The notes beneath the pieces are model-generated. The model worked only from the letters and a program-made list of their open reading frames with translations, made no database searches and had not been told where the DNA came from. The translations under genes were made by a program, and so were the position numbers. From the NCBI GenBank assembly GCA_910586615.1, contig CAJUJP010000003.1, positions 62,001 to 126,000 of the forward strand: DNA of 64,000 nt, given 5' to 3'. Below, one piece after another: positions 1-9,495 of this stretch (position 1 is the stretch's first letter; each line of letters opens with the position of its first letter). The stretch comes from an uncultured Lachnospiraceae bacterium (lineage in GTDB: Bacteria; Bacillota; Clostridia; Lachnospirales; Lachnospiraceae).

Positions 1-635
1 ATATCATCTGAAAAAATATAAAATGTACAATCATTATATAATTCTCTGCAACACTCTATTGCCGCTCTGTAAAAATCATCTTCAACCTTGTATGACCAAT
101 CCACGAACAACATATCCCGTCTGCGGATATGAACCCCAACAGAATTTTTTCCATAAATCATCTTTCGAAAATTTAAAACATTTTCATCCTCTTCTTTTAA
201 AACAAACAGTTCCCTCAATTCATCCCAATATTTTTCATAAAATATGTTTCTCTCAAAAAAGATTCCCGGCATATACAGGTTCTCATAGCCTTTTAATTCA
301 TCTGCCATATTTAAACCTGAATAAATAATTATTCTGTCATTATCTATATAGTCTTTCTTCTGCTCAAATGACCGAACTAAAACAACTGTATTTTTATAAG
401 TTTCTAAAATTCTGTCATAAAATCCTTCTTCGTCTGTAATGATAGCATCCCACGAATATAAAATTTTTCTACTTGCAGTTATATTAAAATAATCTAAAGA
501 ATATCCAAATGCAGAGCGTACACACTCTTCTATGTCCAATACCAGTTCCTGTTTTAATTCTCTCGCCAGCGCATATCCTGCCATATATCCATACATTTGA
601 TTGCATAATCCGCCAACCAGTCTGACAATAAGCAT
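1..635 (-). CDS. GT11-like fucosyltransferase, 3' end cut by window edge
   Basis: Translating the minus strand from the ATG at 635 gives an open frame of 211 codons that runs off the left edge. It starts MLIVRLVGGLCNQMYGYM and carries HIRRRD at residues 169-174. These match the N-terminal G-x-x-NQ segment and the HxRRxD nucleotide-sugar-binding motif of family 11 alpha-1,2-fucosyltransferases, although the usual Gly of HIRRGD is Arg here. The likely role is fucosyl (or similar) transfer from a GDP-sugar in the cytoplasm. A GAGAGG ribosome site lies 8 bases before the start. It is a close paralog of the gene at 1834-3666, with near-identical blocks such as QELVLDIEEC. The C-terminal part is not visible. 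The family call is good; donor and acceptor are unknown. Confidence 0.8.
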   Translation of the reverse strand, partial: MLIVRLVGGLCNQMYGYMAGYALARELKQELVLDIEECVRSAFGYSLDYFNITASRKILYSWDAIITDEEGFYDRILETYKNTVVLVRSFEQKKDYIDNDRIIIYSGLNMADELKGYENLYMPGIFFERNIFYEKYWDELRELFVLKEEDENVLNFRKMIYGKNSVGVHIRRRDMLFVDWSYKVEDDFYRAAIECCRELYNDCTFYIFSDD

Positions 636-678
636 TTTATTAACCTCTCATTTTAATCAGCAAATAATTCCCTGTAAA

Positions 679-1761
679 TTATTTTTTCACAAAGTAAAAT
701 AATCCTGTCCTATCATCAATATTATTATTGTCATATTTATGGATATCGACATTATGATCGATTTTACCGGCTTCGACACAAGAAAACTCTTGAAGTTCCA
801 TGTCTGAAAAGCAGTCAATAATCGTACTTGCGTAAAAAATTCTATGAGCGTTAAACTCTACCCGCTCACTTCCGACCGGAATCGAAATATATAACTTTCC
901 GCCCTTTTTCATTTTCTTCTGAATTGCATCAAAGCATTTAAAGCACGCCTCGGGATCGACCGGATCCCCATAACGTCCCAGCCCAAAATGTTCCAAGGAG
1001 CAGAGCGCTGACATACTTTCAATGCTTTCATCCGGGATTTGTCTTAAATATGTTGCATCGTCAACAATCGTATGCAGCTTTTCTGCTTCTCCTGGGAACT
1101 CTCTGATATCTATTACTGTCACATCAATATCCATAGACAGCAGATGTGCTATAAAACCGGCAATGCTGGATCCGATATCGAAATGTGTTTTAACACCACT
1201 TTTATATACTAATTTTGCCGCCCACAAATCCTGCCAGAAATAATCATCCATTGTACCTGCCTGTTCATATTTGTCTTTAGCAATAGGATACATATATTTT
1301 TCCTGAATTTCAAAATTTGGTCTTTTATTCAGTTTACGGTATTTTTCAGCATCCTCATATACAAAATCATCCCCCTGCTGTCTCGGATGCCTCTTCAGCC
1401 TTGGCTTAAGACGAAATCTTATGCAATAATCGTCATAAATCTGTTCTGACAATATTTCTTTTAATACCGAATCCTCTGTACATCCCACCCGGTTGGGAAT
1501 TCCATATAAAAATATCAGTTTGGACATATCAATATCCAGCCTGATACATAACGTATATATTTCAAGTCCGTATGAATTTGCTATAATAATATAATCATAT
1601 TCCAAGGCCTGAAGTTCATGGCTGCCATATACCGGTTTCTGCATGAACATATCTTTTGACCTTTTTGTTTCCACAAAGCCAATTATACCCTCCGCTCTAA
1701 AATTGTTATCCATAAACTTCCGAGCAAAATTTCCCGTTCCCCAGATCAGTAATTTCTTCAT
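679..1761 (-). CDS. Rossmann module fused to DUF268 methyltransferase-like domain
   Basis: The 360-residue protein begins with the recurring small Rossmann module (LLIWGTGNFARKF, residues 4-16; a second strand of the type YIIIANS near residue 60). From about residue 185 it has a DUF268-type domain: HFDIGSSIAGF resembles a SAM-binding loop, followed by LSALCSLEHFGLGRYGDP-like and GGKLYISIPVG segments typical of that family. DUF268 members occur in polysaccharide clusters and resemble class I methyltransferases, but no reaction is established that I can name. The gene lies between two GT11 paralogs, so it probably modifies the same glycan. The protein has no membrane segment or signal peptide. 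Confidence 0.75.
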   Translation of the reverse strand: MKKLLIWGTGNFARKFMDNNFRAEGIIGFVETKRSKDMFMQKPVYGSHELQALEYDYIIIANSYGLEIYTLCIRLDIDMSKLIFLYGIPNRVGCTEDSVLKEILSEQIYDDYCIRFRLKPRLKRHPRQQGDDFVYEDAEKYRKLNKRPNFEIQEKYMYPIAKDKYEQAGTMDDYFWQDLWAAKLVYKSGVKTHFDIGSSIAGFIAHLLSMDIDVTVIDIREFPGEAEKLHTIVDDATYLRQIPDESIESMSALCSLEHFGLGRYGDPVDPEACFKCFDAIQKKMKKGGKLYISIPVGSERVEFNAHRIFYASTIIDCFSDMELQEFSCVEAGKIDHNVDIHKYDNNNIDDRTGLFYFVKK

Positions 1762-1833
1762 TCAACTATTCTCTGCTTTCTCTCAAAATATTAGATTTCA
1801 TATTAGTAAACTAACATCTATAAATAAAGCTCT

Positions 1834-3666
1834 TCATCCCTCAGTGCCGCCACAAGTAGCTTTCTTGCGGCAAATTTTTGATAATGCTTCTGCTACTCCG
1901 ATCATTCTTCGGTTCAGCCTTTGTCCATATCCATAATTCCATGGAATAGAGACAAATATGTACTTCTCCTGAAATCCTCGATCCTGCCAGTAAATATACT
2001 TACTGTCATCTTTCGAAAGCTTCTCATCCTGTGTCAAAATATAATCCGCTTTGTCAAACAGCAGCAAAGAGACTGGATCTTCGTCGGACATGATAAAACA
2101 TGTCTTTTTGCTACAGCCATCTCTTACAAAAAATCTGTCATCTTCCGAAATAACAATTAGCTCATCCTCCTCAAAATGATTATAAAAATTACACACCCCG
2201 CTCTGCAATGCCGACTCCTTCTTCACATGAAGACATTCCATGCTGATATCTCTGGCATTATGAAGATAGGGACTCTTTTGTAAATAATAATCGCCCGTAT
2301 CATATGTGTCATATACCAAAGTCGCTCTATGACCGAGATGAGACAAAATAACAGCTAAATCAAGCAATCCATAGGTTTCATAGGCAGGTGTTACTTTATG
2401 TGCCATAACAATAACAAAATGCTTTTTGTTTACCCTGCTTACTGTTCTATATAATTTTATTAATAAATTCTTTTTCAGATCATCCAAAATCAACCTGTCC
2501 AAATAAATTTCTGTGATTTCCTGCGGCAGCGTCGCCAACTCTACTACAGCTTCTTCAAATGCGCCAATCCGCACTAAAGATTCTGCCATGTATAATTTAA
2601 ATTGTATATCCCCTTTTTTTTCATGATATAAGCAAAATGCAGACTGTAATGCTTCATGGCTTCTATTTTCTTCTACCAGCTTTTGAAATATTTGATAATG
2701 GGAAGTTTCAACTTTTTTTGAATCCTTAACAATCTTATATCTGGCACTATATATTTGAATATCCTGTACATTCAAGTATATTGTTCTTCTTTTGCTTTTT
2801 TTCTCCAGGGATTCCCCTTTCGTAGTTTCTTTTTCATCCCACATGATAGCATGACTGTCACTCCCTTGATGCAGTTCATCTGCTAACTGTCCAAAAGTAC
2901 TGTACGCAGTCAAAATCCTATGGTCGCATAAAGTAAGACAATAAAACTCATTCACAGAAGCATCATCATAACCATAAAAATGAACATAATGTACTGAGTC
3001 ATCTGCTCCTAACATTTCTTTTGCATATTCAATATCATCTGAGAAAACCAGAAAGATACAATCACCATATAATTCTCTACAACACTCCACTGCCGCCCGG
3101 TAAAAGTCATCTTCTGCTTTCCGAAACCAGTCCATTAATAAAATATCTCCTCTGCGGATATGTATTCCTACAGAAGTTTTTCCATAAATTAATTTCCGAA
3201 AATTTTTAATATACTCATTTTCATTTTTTAAGATAAACATTGATTTCAATTCGCACCAGAATTTTTCAAAATATTTATCTTTTTCCATAAAAAAACCATA
3301 CATATATAAATTTTTATATTTTCTTAACTTTTCTACGATACTCCAATCGGAATATACAATCACCCTCTCATCATCTGTACATTTTTCCTTTTGCTCCTCT
3401 GACTTTACCAATATTACCATATCCTCAAAAATTTCAAGTGTTCTGTCATAAAACTCATGCTCTTCTGATCCAATGCTGTCCTGTGAATATATTATCTTTC
3501 TACAGGCAGGTATTTTAAAATGGTCCAACAGATATCCATATGCGGAGCGTATACACTCTTCTATATCTAACACCAGTTCCTGTTTTAATTCTTTTGCCAA
3601 TGCATAAGCCGCCATATATTCATACATTTGATTTCCTAATCCTGTACTTAATCTGACAATAAGCAT
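1834..3666 (-). CDS. GT11-like fucosyltransferase with a large C-terminal extension
   Basis: Residues 1 to about 290 form a family 11-type glycosyltransferase (MLIVRLSTGLGNQMYEYM at the start, HIRRGD at 169-174). About 310 further residues follow: a helical, TPR-like stretch and then alternating strands and helices (HFVIVMAHK, ATLVYDTYDT) that could be a second Rossmann-type domain. Family 11 proteins are usually about 300 residues, so the extension is unusual. I chose the ATG at 3666 because it aligns with the start of the paralog at 635. The longer frame would begin with a TTG at 3696. Probable role: cytoplasmic fucosyl or related sugar transfer to the cluster glycan. Confidence 0.75.
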   Translation of the reverse strand: MLIVRLSTGLGNQMYEYMAAYALAKELKQELVLDIEECIRSAYGYLLDHFKIPACRKIIYSQDSIGSEEHEFYDRTLEIFEDMVILVKSEEQKEKCTDDERVIVYSDWSIVEKLRKYKNLYMYGFFMEKDKYFEKFWCELKSMFILKNENEYIKNFRKLIYGKTSVGIHIRRGDILLMDWFRKAEDDFYRAAVECCRELYGDCIFLVFSDDIEYAKEMLGADDSVHYVHFYGYDDASVNEFYCLTLCDHRILTAYSTFGQLADELHQGSDSHAIMWDEKETTKGESLEKKSKRRTIYLNVQDIQIYSARYKIVKDSKKVETSHYQIFQKLVEENRSHEALQSAFCLYHEKKGDIQFKLYMAESLVRIGAFEEAVVELATLPQEITEIYLDRLILDDLKKNLLIKLYRTVSRVNKKHFVIVMAHKVTPAYETYGLLDLAVILSHLGHRATLVYDTYDTGDYYLQKSPYLHNARDISMECLHVKKESALQSGVCNFYNHFEEDELIVISEDDRFFVRDGCSKKTCFIMSDEDPVSLLLFDKADYILTQDEKLSKDDSKYIYWQDRGFQEKYIFVSIPWNYGYGQRLNRRMIGVAEALSKICRKKATCGGTEG

Positions 3667-3692
3667 CCTTGCATCTAACCTTTCACTAATCT

Positions 3693-3797
3693 TCAATATT
3701 CACTGAATACCTGCACCAGTCTTTTGCTGCCGCACCAATTTTCATTTAATATGTAAGCCGGCTTTTTGCCCAGCGGTCTTAATTCTCTATTTCTCAT
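3693..3797 (-). other. Possible 34-codon ORF or gene remnant
   Basis: Between the aminotransferase and the GT11 gene there is an open frame of 34 codons, MRNRELRPLGKKPAYILNEN onward, ending VFSEY. Its stop overlaps a TTG in the frame of the next gene. It starts inside the last codons of the aminotransferase in another frame and has no clear ribosome site. The composition (NENWCGSKRL) looks protein-like, so it may be the tail of a deleted gene. I recognise no family. Confidence 0.2.
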
Positions 3798-4881
3798 CAG
3801 TGTAATACATCCTAATATGACAACATATATAATCCACTTCTTCATCTGTCAGCGTAGATGCTGATGGCAGCCACAAGCCACGCCTTGCAGCATCTTCCGC
3901 TGCCGGAAAAGATAATTTTGTATACTGATACGCCGGTTCTTTATGCAGTGCCGGGTAAAACTCTCTTGTCCCGATATTTTTTTCTTTTAAAAAAGTCATA
4001 AGCCCCTGTCTGTCCTCACACAGAATGTCAAAAAACCACAGCGGCGTCTGGGAAAAATCAGTTTCTATACGTTCAACACCCGGAATACCGCCGAGCCTCT
4101 GCCAATACAATCTTCCAATTTCTTTCTTTCGTTCTACTCTGGAAGAAAGCTTTTTCATCTGTTCCAGGCCAATGATTGCCTGTATATCAGTAAACTTAAA
4201 ATTCCACCCCTTAGTAAGATAATGGTCGCTTCCTCCCTGGTCTCTCCCAAAATCACGTATTCTCTTGATATTAGTAAATAACTCTTCTTGATCGGTAATC
4301 AGTGCACCACCCTGTCCAGTCGTAATAATTTTCGGAGCGCTGAAAGAAAAACTGCCTATATCACCATATCTTCCTACATGCTTCCCCTGATAGAAACTGC
4401 CTAAAGACTGAGCCGCATCTTCGATTAAATAAATATTTTTTTCCTTACAAAAATCAACAAATTCCTCTATGTGATCCGGATATCTGCCATTAATGCTCAC
4501 AAGAATGACTGCCTTTGTCTTCTCTGTTACAGCCCTTTTCATTTCCTCAAAATCCATACACAGATTCCGAATGTCAATATCCACAAAGACTGCTTTTGCA
4601 CCAATTAATTCCACCGCATTCGGAGTGGCAACCATTGTATAATCAGGAACAATTACTTCATCGCCCACAGTAATGCCACATGCCATCAATGCTACAGATA
4701 ATGCTACAGTCCCATTACTGACTACCGAGCAGAAAGATGCGCCGGTATACTCTGCAATAGCAGCTTCAAATTCTCTGGTTTTTTTAAATTCCGTAACCCA
4801 GCCACCTGCCGACATATACTCGTTTAACGCATTTCTCTCACAATCGTCAAAATTCGGTTCCATTTGATTAATAAATCTCAT
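3787..4881 (-). CDS. DegT/DnrJ/EryC1-type sugar aminotransferase
   Basis: This 364-residue PLP enzyme has the family layout: SNGTVAL near residue 56 for phosphate binding, EDAAQSLG at 154-161 with Asp155 expected to contact the PLP ring nitrogen, and SFSAPKIITTGQGG with the Schiff-base Lys at 184. The N-terminus (EYMSAGGWVTEFKKTREFE) is typical of the perosamine-synthase-like branch, which transaminates nucleotide-linked 4-keto-6-deoxy sugars using glutamate. No 4,6-dehydratase that would supply such a substrate is obvious nearby, so the substrate is open. It sits between a radical SAM enzyme and a fucosyltransferase-like gene, in keeping with amino-sugar synthesis for the cluster glycan. Confidence 0.85.
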   Translation of the reverse strand: MRFINQMEPNFDDCERNALNEYMSAGGWVTEFKKTREFEAAIAEYTGASFCSVVSNGTVALSVALMACGITVGDEVIVPDYTMVATPNAVELIGAKAVFVDIDIRNLCMDFEEMKRAVTEKTKAVILVSINGRYPDHIEEFVDFCKEKNIYLIEDAAQSLGSFYQGKHVGRYGDIGSFSFSAPKIITTGQGGALITDQEELFTNIKRIRDFGRDQGGSDHYLTKGWNFKFTDIQAIIGLEQMKKLSSRVERKKEIGRLYWQRLGGIPGVERIETDFSQTPLWFFDILCEDRQGLMTFLKEKNIGTREFYPALHKEPAYQYTKLSFPAAEDAARRGLWLPSASTLTDEEVDYICCHIRMYYTDEK

Positions 4882-4903
4882 ATATTTACTCTCAATTCTT
4901 TAT

Positions 4904-6088
4904 TTATTGTTTCATCTGTTTTGCCACTTCAACCTGACGTGGATTGATCTCTTCTGAACATCCGCCGCAGACATCACAAAATGTGGTATACCCCAAACAG
5001 CTGTATCCTATTTCATATTCTAATAAGTCTTTTTTAGAAAAATCAGCTTCAAAATCAAAATAGTCATTTTCATTTTTAGGAAATAATCCGGCACAGACTG
5101 CCGCAAAATTCGTACAGCAAAACCACATTTTTCCCCGGGCAAACTGTCTGCAGAACATAGCACATCCATAAAAATGTTCTCTTAAAGTTTTCTCTTCCTT
5201 TTTGTCCAAAACGACATTGGGAAATCCCAAATCCAGCCACTGTTCTCCTGTTCTCTTAATTTCTACCTCCACACCATGTTGATCGCACAATTCTTTCACT
5301 TCATATAATTTACATCTATCAGGAACAGCCCCAGAATAATCACTAATGTCCAACGTCACCCTGTTCCTTCTGCACATTTCCAGAATTTCTCTATCTGGCA
5401 GAATCGTCCCATTCGTCCCGATTCTGATTGTTCCGATTTTTTCGTCATAATTGTCATGTAAATAATCAATATACTCAATTAAATGTGGATAAAGCAGTCC
5501 TTCGCCTCCCAGCAGCTTCAACTTATAAATATAATCAACCTTGCCAAATAAAATATCTGCATCCCGCTTTAATTGCTCTAAAGGAGTATCTGTCTTCATA
5601 CGAAAATAAGGAATGTACGATATACACTTCTCACAATTTAACGTACACCTGGACGTCAAGAAAATCTCTATCCTGTCTATACGGATTTGGTTTCGTTCAT
5701 ATACATCATAAACCATAGAAAAGATTTCTCCCTGAAAAAAACTCTGATTTTCAACGATTCCTTTCCCCTTCCATCTATCCCTTTCCATTTCATATTCTGC
5801 CCGGTTTCTTGCCACGCAGATAATTACTGTGCAATCCTTGATTGGTATCTCATTTTCCAGGATTACCGGAATTCCCTCTAAGGTTGTTAAACAGCATTCT
5901 GATATCATAAAAGCTGCAAGCTGGTCAATATATCTTCCTGTCCTTTTATAAAATTCCTCAATTTCTTCTTTATTCCCTATAATATAAAAACTTTTTTCTT
6001 TATTTTGTATAATCCGGGCAATTCCGTCCAGCTCATGCCCTTTATTCTTCCATGTGGTATCCCGTATTGCATAATTACGCATCTTCAC
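4904..6088 (-). CDS. Radical SAM enzyme with N-terminal Rossmann-like module
   Basis: The radical SAM cluster motif CxxxCxxC is formed by Cys148, Cys152 and Cys155 (TSRCTLNCEKC). A GGEGLL segment follows, then a Cys-rich C-terminus (FCDVCGGC) that could hold an auxiliary iron-sulfur cluster as in SPASM-type proteins. Residues 30-125 resemble the recurring Rossmann module (SFYIIGNKEE, then CTVIICVA). A paralog with the same order lies at 42695-43855. Radical SAM proteins in sugar clusters can act as epimerases, dehydratases or mutases; the reaction here is unknown. The first codon used is GTG at 6088, and an ATG two codons later is an equally good start. Confidence 0.8.
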   Translation of the reverse strand: MKMRNYAIRDTTWKNKGHELDGIARIIQNKEKSFYIIGNKEEIEEFYKRTGRYIDQLAAFMISECCLTTLEGIPVILENEIPIKDCTVIICVARNRAEYEMERDRWKGKGIVENQSFFQGEIFSMVYDVYERNQIRIDRIEIFLTSRCTLNCEKCISYIPYFRMKTDTPLEQLKRDADILFGKVDYIYKLKLLGGEGLLYPHLIEYIDYLHDNYDEKIGTIRIGTNGTILPDREILEMCRRNRVTLDISDYSGAVPDRCKLYEVKELCDQHGVEVEIKRTGEQWLDLGFPNVVLDKKEEKTLREHFYGCAMFCRQFARGKMWFCCTNFAAVCAGLFPKNENDYFDFEADFSKKDLLEYEIGYSCLGYTTFCDVCGGCSEEINPRQVEVAKQMKQ

Positions 6089-6107
6089 TTATACCGCTTT
6101 CTTTTTT

Positions 6108-6809
6108 TTACAAATCTCCTTTTATAACAATATATGAGACCTGTCTTCCATTTCGGAATATGCTTTCATGATTCATTTTCATAGCATCCAATTCATATTC
6201 TGATGCATTGCTTCTATGTACATATTTTCTTAGTTTCATGGCGGTTATTTCCCCGTCCCATGACAAAAAAGTCATAATTTCAGAGTCATCCAGCCTTTTC
6301 GTCGTATAAAAACACGGCGCATTATAATATGTCACTACCAGACGCAATTCTCGACAATGCGGCAGCATTTTATCAATAAATAATTCCATTCGCTGGTCTA
6401 CATCAGGAAATATATCATTTGCTATCACCAAATCGTAATCTTCCATATTCTTTAATTCATACCAATCCTGACCCAGCCAGTTAATATGATATTGCTCCGA
6501 CATCTTGCTTATATAACCGCCCCCGCCATGCGCCATAAAATCCAATAATGTATACTGTGAATGCGAAGCCAGAACTTTTGTCAGCGAATTATAGCCCCCG
6601 CCTACCTCCAATACCCTTCTCTTTGTTTTTTTATGTAGAATATCCCCATAAACATCTGCATATATGAGCCGCTTATTATCCATATTCATCAGCCACTGAT
6701 TCGTACGAATTTCCTGTTCCTGCTCATTGCTGTTTTGCCTCATCAATTCTATTATCCAGTCATTTCTCAAATATTCTTTTAAATCGGCTTTCGTATATGT
6801 TTTCATCAC
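6108..6809 (-). CDS. Class I SAM-dependent methyltransferase-like protein
   Basis: A 233-residue soluble protein with a SAM-binding motif I at residues 66-76 (VLEVGGGYNSL). It then has a Rossmann-fold acidic-end strand (YTLLDFM) and a motif-IV-like segment (YDLVIANDIFPDV). The sequence is divergent and carries no marker for a particular substrate. Lying between the heptose genes and a radical SAM gene, it may O- or C-methylate a sugar or a glycan end. It has no signal peptide or membrane segment. Confidence 0.6.
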   Translation of the reverse strand: MMKTYTKADLKEYLRNDWIIELMRQNSNEQEQEIRTNQWLMNMDNKRLIYADVYGDILHKKTKRRVLEVGGGYNSLTKVLASHSQYTLLDFMAHGGGGYISKMSEQYHINWLGQDWYELKNMEDYDLVIANDIFPDVDQRMELFIDKMLPHCRELRLVVTYYNAPCFYTTKRLDDSEIMTFLSWDGEITAMKLRKYVHRSNASEYELDAMKMNHESIFRNGRQVSYIVIKGDL

Positions 6810-6827
6810 AATTCTCCGGTTTACACG

Positions 6828-8375
6828 CTACACATTCATCAACGTATTCGCATACTTCAGCAAATTAACCTTCTCCACCGAATCCCTGTTCCCCACAATA
6901 TTGGCCGCCAGCGCACCCGCAATATTACCCGCGAAAGTTCCTGCTTCCACAGGTGCACCTGCTGCCGCAAACAGTCCTGCCACTGCGAAAAAAGCATCCC
7001 CCGCTCCCACCGTATCTTTGACGGTAAGCGTAAATGCCGGACAATCCTCAATCTTCCCCTTGTCAATTCCCCATGCTCCCAGGGATCCCCTTGTCAGCCA
7101 GCCGTTCCCATGCAGATGCTCCGCCAGTTTCATCAATCCGGCTTTCTCATCACCTGCATAAACCGGAAATGCCAGCTTCAGTTCCTGCTGGTCCACCACA
7201 AACACATCTGCCCGTGTATACTTGGTAATAATGTTCAACCCGTGATTCGAGGAATTGGTCTGGCAGTTTAGCACCAGATATCCGGCCTTTTTCTGAATCA
7301 GTTCAATCGTTTCACTGTCGATCAGCCCGTGCCCGAAATCACATAGAAAAACCACATCACAGGAATCCAGTTCTTCCCGTAATTTATTCAGAAATCTCTC
7401 TCTGATCTCTTTTTCATATTCCATTTTCTCAGGAATATTATTCACCGCCAATACTTTGCGATACTCTTCACGCTTGGCGTTTCGTGTTAAATAGCGGTGC
7501 TTGACGATCGTCGGGAACTGTGAACTGTGCATAAGCTGTAACTGCATAGAACCGGACAACTCCTGAGAGATTCTGGCACAGATCTCTGCTTCGTCTCCCA
7601 TCACAGACAAAAGCGTGACCTGCCCGGTAAAACTGGAAAGGTGTCTTGCGATCGCAACAGAGCCGCCCAGGTGTTCCTCTGAACTTTGGATTCTTGCGGA
7701 ATACCCCATATCCTTGCTCATAAGCCCCTGCACATCACAATAGGTATATTTATCAATAATAATATCCCCCACGACCAGAACTTTTAACTGCTCCGCCTTC
7801 TCGGCAAACATGCGGATCTCTTTCATGGAATATCTGGTCGTAAAGTCCTCCATATAACATCTGACTTCATCTGACAGCCCTGATAATGCCGTATTAATCA
7901 GATTTGTCGAACTGTAAGTCTGACCTGTAGTATACTGTATCCGGCCCCCGTGCTTTTCCACCAGAGCCTTTTCTTCCGATATTTTTCCGGTAATGTCGTC
8001 TTCCGGCCTGGCGTATTCTTCCCCTTTGACATAGATATCCGGCTCAACGCATTCCACAATATCGTCAACCGTATATCCTTCTGAAAGCATAACATAATCC
8101 ACGCTCTCCAAAGCTGCCAATGTTTTCATGCGCATCTCGTCATCAAAATACGGCCTGCCGGGCCCTTTGCGGACATACTCCGCTGCGGTAATAGATACCA
8201 CCAGCACATCCGCCATCTGCTTTGCCTGTTCCAGATGGATGATATGGCCCGGATGCACCAAATCAAACACGCCATGGCATAAGGCGACTGTCTTCCCCTC
8301 CCGCCGCAGCGCCGGTTTTATATCTGTCTGAAATTCCTGTTTTGATATGATCTTGTTCTTATGCATTCTGTCCAC
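6828..8375 (-). CDS. hldE: Bifunctional heptose-P cytidylyl/adenylyltransferase-kinase, HldE-like with swapped domains
   Basis: Two domains are visible. Residues 28 to about 155 form a nucleotidyltransferase with GVFDLVHPGH (HxGH at 41-44). Residues from about 194 to 510 form a PfkB-type sugar kinase with VVGDIIIDKY at its start and DTVGAGDAFF near its end (catalytic Asp about 460). These are the two activities of HldE/RfaE: phosphorylation of D-glycero-D-manno-heptose 7-phosphate at O1, then nucleotidyl transfer. In the enterobacterial protein the kinase comes first; here the order is reversed. GmhA, GmhB and an SDR epimerase follow upstream in the same direction. The start appears to be GTG at 8375, eight bases after AGGA; the ATG at 8366 is an alternative. 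Confidence 0.85.
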   Translation of the reverse strand: MDRMHKNKIISKQEFQTDIKPALRREGKTVALCHGVFDLVHPGHIIHLEQAKQMADVLVVSITAAEYVRKGPGRPYFDDEMRMKTLAALESVDYVMLSEGYTVDDIVECVEPDIYVKGEEYARPEDDITGKISEEKALVEKHGGRIQYTTGQTYSSTNLINTALSGLSDEVRCYMEDFTTRYSMKEIRMFAEKAEQLKVLVVGDIIIDKYTYCDVQGLMSKDMGYSARIQSSEEHLGGSVAIARHLSSFTGQVTLLSVMGDEAEICARISQELSGSMQLQLMHSSQFPTIVKHRYLTRNAKREEYRKVLAVNNIPEKMEYEKEIRERFLNKLREELDSCDVVFLCDFGHGLIDSETIELIQKKAGYLVLNCQTNSSNHGLNIITKYTRADVFVVDQQELKLAFPVYAGDEKAGLMKLAEHLHGNGWLTRGSLGAWGIDKGKIEDCPAFTLTVKDTVGAGDAFFAVAGLFAAAGAPVEAGTFAGNIAGALAANIVGNRDSVEKVNLLKYANTLMNV

Positions 8376-8500
8376 TGTCTTTTCCTGCTGTTTTTCGCGC
8401 TAATCCCCATGCATATCGCAAGCCTGCTTACAATATTGCATGCCATATTAATAATTAAATTAATAAAAAAGGCTTCTTTCCCGGATTATTTACTTAAAAT

Positions 8501-9166
8501 TTAATCTTCAAAAAAAATAAAACTATAGTCTCCGGTATATCCCCACTCACGGTACAGCCATTCCCATTCTTCTACAGAATAATAGCTGGCACAGGTAAGC
8601 TGCCAGTAGAGCATATTGACTTCTTCCCTGTCATTGCGGAAAGATTCTACCATGATGTATGAATTGCCTTTGCTCACGCGTTCTATTTCCTGCACCGCCC
8701 TTTTTAAGTCAAACACTTTCAGATTGTGCAGTGTTGTCAGCGAGATCACCAGATCAAACTCATTATCATCAAAAGGAATATCCTGTGCCTGTCCAAACTG
8801 CAGTCTGTCCCGCACTTCCTCTTTGGCATGTTCCAGGGCATATTGTGAGATATCAATGCCGTTTACAATAAGCCCCGGCACTACCTGCGTCAGTTCATAC
8901 AATAGATGCGCCATCCCGCATCCCACATCCAGCACTTTTTGTCCCGGCTGCAGCCGATAATGATCGGCCAGCTTCTGTGCAACGCTCCGCCATCTGCCGT
9001 CGTAACGGTACCCGCCGTAACCGTATTTCCGGTCACCGTCCCAGTAGTCATAACCGTATTCTTTGGCGACTCTGGCACACTCGGCTTTATCGGCGCCTGT
9101 AACGCGTCCGATATAGTCCCGTGTGGTTGCTTTATGCAGTTCCGATACAAAATCTATATATGACAT
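8501..9166 (-). CDS. Class I SAM-dependent methyltransferase
   Basis: The 221-residue protein has a clear class I methyltransferase fold: motif I VLDVGCGMAHLL from residue 78, the ribose-binding acidic strand NGIDIS, and a DLVISLTTLHNL motif-IV-type segment. The N-terminal 60 residues are rich in Tyr and Gly (YGYGGYRYDGRW) and resemble small-molecule or sugar methyltransferases found beside heptose genes. An AGAGGA ribosome site precedes the ATG by 6 bases, and a possible promoter lies upstream. It probably methylates the heptose or another cluster sugar; the position is unknown. Confidence 0.75.
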   Translation of the reverse strand: MSYIDFVSELHKATTRDYIGRVTGADKAECARVAKEYGYDYWDGDRKYGYGGYRYDGRWRSVAQKLADHYRLQPGQKVLDVGCGMAHLLYELTQVVPGLIVNGIDISQYALEHAKEEVRDRLQFGQAQDIPFDDNEFDLVISLTTLHNLKVFDLKRAVQEIERVSKGNSYIMVESFRNDREEVNMLYWQLTCASYYSVEEWEWLYREWGYTGDYSFIFFED

Positions 9167-9305
9167 TGATGTTCCTCTTTCATCTCACAAATGTTCCCTT
9201 CTCATATCCCGGAATCAAGTTTGTGAATTTTCTTACGACATCCTTTTTTATAAAACAAGCCTTCTATTGAAAAACCAGAGAAAATTCCTCTATTATTAAA
9301 TAATA

Positions 9306-9334
9306 TCTATACACCTGAAGTACATACACATCAA
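9306..9334 (-). promoter_or_regulatory. Second, weaker candidate promoter upstream of 8501-9166
   Basis: TTGATG (9329-9334), 17 bases, then TATAGA (9306-9311) on the minus strand. The -10 box is a poor match. A short inverted repeat lies at the expected start site (9291-9305) and could be an operator. Confidence 0.25.
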
Positions 9335-9466
9335 TACTTCCATACAAATGCAGGCCCGTCATTGCAATAAGACACAATAACAGGCCAGTATTCTCATCCT
9401 ATTTGCGCATCCTTGCATCTTTTTTCATTCTTCCTGAATTACTATAACTATACAATTTACAATACT

Positions 9467-9495
9467 ATAATAAACATATCGGCATAAATCGTAAA
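9467..9495 (-). promoter_or_regulatory. Candidate promoter upstream of 8501-9166
   Basis: On the minus strand TTTACG (9490-9495), a 17-base spacer and TATTAT (9467-9472) resemble a sigma-A promoter. It would start transcription of the methyltransferase and the HldE-like gene separately from the epimerase. Based on pattern only. Confidence 0.35.
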
